Below are positions 58,777-64,000 of a DNA stretch of 64,000 bases, piece after piece. The position numbers and the translations under genes are program-made. The notes under the pieces were generated by a model. The model saw nothing but the letters and a program-made list of their open reading frames with translations. It had not been told where the DNA came from and ran no database searches. Every line of letters begins with the position of its first letter. Within the stretch, counting starts at the first letter, position 1. The stretch is from Phoebastria nigripes (lineage: Eukaryota; Chordata; Aves; Procellariiformes; Diomedeidae). Location: positions 5,397,468 through 5,461,467 of the forward strand of contig JAYKAV010003266.1 in the NCBI GenBank assembly GCA_035582835.1, written 5' to 3'.

Positions 58777-61700
58777 TTAGCTAGCAGCTCCATCACAAAC
58801 AACCGCTGGCTCTGTCCCTTTGGCCATGAAGCTCACCGTCCAGTAATCCGCGCTGGCATAACCTTTGGAAGATGCAATGAAGAGGCCATATTAGATGAAT
58901 CCATGCTTAATGACTGCTCACATTTCCCGTGAAGCGATGGGGGTACGCAGGAGCTCTTTGGAAAGACACTGCCCTCAATGACAGGCTGGGTTTGTAACAC
59001 CCGGCAGAGCATTGTGCCTTCTGTAGCCCATACTGCTCCGTTTTTACACTGAGCATCTCATGGTATCCCATTGTTTGTGTTCCAGGCCACAAATTCCTAG
59101 TCCAGAATGATCACTCCTCTGTGCTGCTACACACAGGCACACACCAGCCTGGAGGTGGTAATGGCACACACCACCTTCTCAGGTGTCAGACAGAAAAGAC
59201 CCAGCTGGAAGCAGTCTCCTAGCTCCAAGAAATCTCCCAGACCCTGCATGCTACAGCACAGGTACTCACCCAAATCTCCAGCTTCCAGCTCCACCTTGAA
59301 CATCTCACAGTGTCCTCTGCACTTGTCCAGAGGTACGACAGTCAGGGTGAGCTGTCCACTTCCAACAGCAAAGAGGCTGTGCAAACTGTAGCTCTAGGAT
59401 GAGAGGATAATATTTCAAAAGCCTTGCTAGCTTTTCTTGGGTCTGTCTGATCAAACAAGGGGCAAGTCACTGCCCTGCAGCAAGGTGAGACAGCGCAAAC
59501 CACAGGTTTGCTGCTCCCCCAGTTACCAGTAGATCATAGCTGAGGTCAGCTGTGTGTAAGAGTCCTCCTCCCCTCTTCTGTCCAAGGCAATGCAGGCCCT
59601 CCACACCCACAAAGCCCGCAAGAAAATGGAGGGGGAGATCAGGCTAGAAGCCTGAATTGTCACTATCTTCAGTGAAACGTCTCCATGGCAGGTATCTCAG
59701 AATGGGTGAGACTTACCGCCAGGAACAGCTCCTAAAATGCAACTCTTAAATGAATTTTGCCCAACTGTGGCACAAAAAGACCATCCCCCTCACCCAGCTA
59801 CAGAGCAAGGCCAGGACATAAATGTGAACGGAGCTGGGACATCACACAGGCATCTCCAACTGCCGAGGGAGATGGACACGGTGTACTAGCTGCCCAAAAC
59901 CGGACATCACTTCTGGGTAGTACAGCAACCTTGAGATGCCACGTTACACAGGGATGGACAGAACTGATACAACCCTGACAGAAGGGTTTAGGGTTGTATC
60001 AGCTGAAAAAGTCCTGCAAATCCTCCAAAGACTTGGAGCTTCTGGAGGACAATTCACAGACAGAGAGATAATCTCTCTGGGATGAATTTCTCACCTTATT
60101 CCCCAAATCTGGATGGCGGATGAGGAAGCAGCTCTCCAGGGACACTGTCTTGGGGAAGGACAGCAAAGAGGAAGTGGGGAAAAATTCCTGCAGAATCCAA
60201 GTTTTATTCACAGATTTGTTCCTAAACAAAACAAACCAACACATATTAAAGAAATATCACGCAATGATAATGCTTGTATTTAAAAGGCTACTTTCAAGAT
60301 CGAAATCCTTCACAAATATTCAGAAGGCTTGATAAACAGCCTTCTGATAGACTAGCCCCTAGGAGCTAGAAGCAAAATTCGACCTCTCAGCTTCTAAACC
60401 TGTGCTCCTTCATATCTTCCTCTTAGTACCTGCAGCAAGACCATGTAACCAGGGAACAAACAGATCACCACGGATGCCTAAACTTAATTTCCCTCCCTTC
60501 TTCCCTTAAAACGACCTGAGTCATTGATCAGATCCATTAATTACAAAAGATGCAGAGAGGTGGCATTGTACACAACCATAACTGAAACCACATGGCAAGG
60601 CAGGGGGAATCCAAGTCTATTCTCTAGGCCAGGGAATGTAACTGGAAAAGGCAGGGTGGGGCTTGTTATTTTTACATCTCTGTCTAGTGGCTTGACATGA
60701 TTAATACTTCTGTACCCTGATCATCCATCTACCAGTGCTGCGGTCAAGAAGTGCAGCAAGAAGATCCCATCTAAGCATTAGCCAAAGCACAGACTCCACC
60801 ATGCCCTTCTCCAAGTCTGCTGGGACACTGCTCCTTCGCTCATAGAAACGTGCCAGGGAGCCTGCTCCACACCAGGTGGCACCTTCCCACGTTACTTCTC
60901 ACTCTCCTCCACATGAAAAGACTTGGCTAACACACTGGGTTGCTCTGCAACCTTAGAGAGCTCCAACTTGTTCAAATGTCTTGTAGCCATGCTAAAGGCT
61001 TTAGCACAGTTAACAGAGGGCCAGGATTAGGGTAGGCCATTTTTCCTACATGAGATGAGACACAAATTGCAGGATCCCTTAGCTTTCTGTTACTTCTCAG
61101 TGTTTTGCAAAAGTCATGGCACCTCTTCTCAGTCAACACTAACGGTGGAGGATTTCCACTGAGCAGACAGAGGTGATTAGAAATGTAAACCAGTTGCCTC
61201 AGGTGATCAGACCACAGCCCAGATGATTAATGTATGGCCTGAAGAACAGGACCGAGCAGTCACTGGGATATTTTTGTCTTGTAAGGGGAGCAATACGTGA
61301 AGTTCCAGCCACAACACTCCATATTTAGTGCAGAAGTCTTCTCCTTGGATCAAATCAGTGCCAGCAGGCAGACAGAAGACTAACCCACTCCGGTTCCCCT
61401 TCGCTCCAGTTAAAGTGCAATTTGCAAGCTCCTGGTAGTTCACATAGGCAACAAGCCTGGGCACCCCTGCAGAAAGGATGTATACATCTATCACATGTTT
61501 TGCCTTTGACTCACCAGGGAAAGAAAAACGGGCAGCTCCACAATTCAGCTGAATTTTCTTCTATTATAACCTCTGCCAGTTCTGGATCCTGGGACTGAAA
61601 ATGCTTCAGTTCTTCATAGGAGAGATGCTGCCCTGTCTTAAACGACACAAAACAAAGATAAAAGCTGTGCACCTGGGGTTCTTCCCCGCTCCCATTCCAT

Positions 61701-63346
61701 CCCGCCAAAGAACATTCAAGAGTGACAGCCATCTAGATTGCTGAGTTTCCAACCACAATAATAATTAGTCAGAGGAACAACTTGCTAAGGATGCAGTGAG
61801 CTCCTCACCCCCTGACATCTTTAAACTGGGGCTAAATGTCTTCTTAGATATATGTTCCACCTCAATCAGCAGTTTGAGTTTGTGGTTGAAAATACTGGGC
61901 AGGGGTCTTTGGCTGGTGCTATTCAAGAGTTTGGACTAATCATCCAGCCTTTCAAATCCATGCATTACCTTGATTAGAAAAGGCTGAGACCTCTGGAGCT
62001 TTTCTGATAGTTCTCCGAAGTCTGTCACTATCTGAAGGCTTTTCACAGCAGAACAGACTGTGCAGTTTGCGGGAAGAGTAGAAGTGTTCTGTCTGCAACC
62101 TGCTGCCCACCAGTCCTGGCATTCTTGGGAAGAAACAAGAGAAACGTGTTTAATAAGACCAAAAATGAAATGGAAAGGAGACAGACTTGATGATAAACTC
62201 ATTATCCCTAACATGAAACACTGAGATTTCTTATAGCTTCCGATGGCTGTAAGTTACTCCAAAAGAGCAAACTTCACCAGGGCACGGAATTCATCACAGA
62301 AAGTTTCCAGCACAGGCTGAACATTTTGGAGACATGGCTCGGAACTGTGAGAAATGGGAGAGCTTCATGGAAATTCCACTTCCCTGTATATATGAGCCAT
62401 ACAGGCTAAGTTACCCTTTCATTATCAATAGAAGGATGGCAACCACCATATATAGTGCAATTAAACTGAAACAAGTCCACAAGCAAAAGAGCAATCCCAA
62501 CATGTTATCAAGGAGACACCCAGAAGGCACGAGGAACCCCTGGACCACAAATGTATCCATTTTAAATTCCAGAAATTGTTGTTACACCACAATTGGCTGA
62601 ACTGGCCTACAGTGAACAGTGCATATGTTTACATCTTCAAAAATTCCATTTTTACGGGAAACCATTACTTGATGCCTATAGCCTGCCTCCCTCCTCCAAC
62701 TTACAGCCCTCCCAGCACAAAAAAAGTAAGTAAACATCAACAGAAGAGTCCTGTTGCAGCACTGAACGAACAGGACAAGAGCCGATAATGCTGAACGCCC
62801 CACGTATTTCCATGCTAAAGGATCTGCAGGAGCAGCCGCCACATTAAAAGGATGTGGCTCTAATTTCGTGGCAGTGACAGCCCTGGTTCTGCAGCCTTAA
62901 TCCAACGGGAAGATGTTTAACTCAGGCAGTGGCAGCAAACCCACCCAAACGCCTGATCTGTCCGGGTGGGTTCGGAAAAACCCAAGGCCTGGGACACACC
63001 TCACATGAAACGTCCAGAGATCTGTCCTCACGACAGGCCCACCCGCCCCGTTCAGTGCCAGCACATGTCAAAACAGCTCATGTCTCCTGGACATTGCTGC
63101 AGGCCACCCACTTGGGAAACAGAGTGGATGGGAAAGGGGAGAAGGAAGAGACAGTGAAACCTGTCTGAAAAATAAAGTTGGGAAAAAAAGGATGCACAGC
63201 AGCTTTTCAGGGGGAAAGAAACCCCCATGCAGCCTGCCTGTTACTGCCATCGTGGTTTCCAGCTGCACTCACGCTCCTGCACATGGGCCATAATTGATGA
63301 ATAGCACTTATAGGAAAGCTCTTGTTTTGATTTTTCCCTCCAACAT
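58777..63346 (-). CDS. C6orf89-like (BRAP family) membrane protein, 3' exons
   Basis: C6orf89/BRAP is a type II membrane protein reported in Golgi and airway epithelium and linked to bombesin-receptor signalling. Visible coding exons: 63273-63346 (least certain), 61969-62123, 61515-61636, 60095-60221, 59270-59393, 58777-58862 (stop 58,777-58,779). Phases agree throughout. Segments paralleling human C6orf89 are LPANCTVC (human IPANCTGC), the NKTWILQEFFP run (NRSQMLRELFP), VGSGQLTLTVVPLDKCRGHC (IGSGEAMLQLIPPFQCRRHC), VELEAGDLG (IEPGDIG) and WTVSFMAKGTEPAVVCDGAA (WKVYVIARGVQPLVICDGTA). Order is colinear but identity is moderate, so this may be a diverged paralog rather than the orthologous gene. 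The cytoplasmic and membrane-anchor exons were not found and probably lie past 64,000. Confidence 0.8.
63273..63346 (-). CDS. Candidate upstream exon of C6orf89-like gene
   Basis: A 74-base unit framed by TTGTCTGTTGCAG and GTGAGTGCAG reads WREKSKQELSYKCYSSIMAH then VQE in the phase required by the next exon, where C/AA gives Gln before CQDWW. The human protein has WRSLIHHIRLMSLPIAKKYM at the equivalent place, so a helical linker of similar character is plausible. It needs two bases from an exon that I could not locate. Confidence 0.45.
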
Positions 63347-64000
63347 CTGCAACAGACAATGAGGAATGTTATAGAGGATTTAGGTTCATTGGGACATAAC
63401 AACAAGGAGCAGATTGGGATTCAGTTTGGTTTTTTTCTCTCTAAATATCTCCAGTCAACTCCCAAATGCTGCATTTCCCACCCTACCGCTGGCATACGAA
63501 CTGAAAGGGACGAGGATATAATTCCTAGTCTTTCTGGAAGACACATCTACACTGCTTCCAGGGAAAGGGGTAAAAAGGCAAAACAAGTGTAAAATCCTTA
63601 TTGCAAGCAGAAGTCCCACTCCCATGAGAAACTGCTCCAATGTACTTTCCCTTCCTGCTCACAAGAGAAAAAAGAAAATCTTTGTTCCGCTGCCTGTAGA
63701 AAGCTTCAATTTTACAACAACAAAAAAACTCAACTCACAAAAACCAGCTGGTCAGTGACAGGAAACAAAAGGCTGAAAGATCTCACCAGAGGAAGGGCAG
63801 TCGCCATGAAGAGAACAAGAAAACATATCTTATGGTCTCTCATCATACAGGGAGTAGCAATAGTATAATTTCCTTTCTGGGCAAAACTTAGAAACCTCAT
63901 CCCAGAGCGTTAAGCACAGTTGTCCCAAAATTTTCTCACCGGGCTCAGGGCAGTACCCCACGTAACGGGATGCTAATCAGCTTGACAGTATAGAGCTTGA
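63347..64000 (-). other. Right edge, presumed intron of C6orf89-like gene
   Basis: No exon in the required phase is recognised up to the end. A 46-codon open run on the minus strand (63,840-63,985, containing RYVGYCPEPGEKILGQLC) has no start codon and does not splice in frame, so I do not call it. Confidence 0.4.

Noticed and set aside
61207..61494. Minus-strand open frame of 95 codons preceded by TTTCTGCAG, in a C6orf89-like intron, containing NCTLTGAKGNRSG.
   Set aside because: The exons on either side join in frame without it and give the expected Trp-Asn-Lys-Ser-Val-Asn-Lys-Thr match. Entering from the upstream exon puts this stretch in another frame with an early stop.
62720..62780. Minus-strand 57-base unit with acceptor TGTTCGTTCAG and donor GTAAGT, coding a hydrophobic run in one frame.
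   Set aside because: Inserted between its neighbours it creates a stop codon at the next junction, and the frame demanded by the preceding exon is not the hydrophobic one.

Overview
This is vertebrate nuclear DNA, most likely from a bird, from a segment matching chicken microchromosome 26 and human 6p21.2. It holds three spliced protein genes with canonical GT-AG introns, several GC-rich CpG-island stretches, and a two-hairpin microRNA cluster whose mature sequences match the let-7k and let-7j described from chicken. No coordinates were checked against a genome; homology calls rest on protein segments recognised by eye.

Layout. (1) About 1,700-13,225, plus strand: MTCH1, a mitochondrial outer-membrane carrier-family protein, with 12 coding exons, a CpG-island promoter carrying an NRF1 site, and a 3' UTR ending near an AATAAA at 13,199. 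(2) About 13,226-42,814: nearly 30 kb with no protein gene that I recognise. It contains a large CpG-rich block (about 15.4-20.7 kb, with a perfect CRE and an 81-base A tract), two smaller CpG-rich patches near 31 kb and 34 kb each holding the same inverted motif (CAAAATGGC, nine bases, GCCATTTTG), an AT-rich stretch between them, the let-7k/let-7j cluster at 37.9-38.2 kb, splice-site-like signals and candidate poly(A) signals just downstream, and several old MIR-like SINE fragments. (3) About 42,815-51,940, minus strand: PI16, a secreted CAP-domain protein with a very long Thr/Pro/Lys-rich stalk and a GPI-type C-terminal exon. The stalk exon contains an unresolved 421-N gap. (4) About 54,490-63,346 and beyond the right edge, minus strand: a C6orf89-like (BRAP family) gene. 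Six 3' coding exons are visible, followed by a probable 4 kb 3' UTR; its N-terminal exons were not found.

MTCH1 and PI16 converge, as they do in mammals. The let-7 pair lies between them on the MTCH1 strand, and the CpG-rich patches upstream are candidate promoters for its primary transcript. The genes are not an operon and share no evident pathway; what joins them is conserved synteny. Single N bases are scattered throughout, and two N runs (2,047-2,091 and 45,476-45,896) both have lengths that break an otherwise clear reading frame, so they should be read as estimated gaps.
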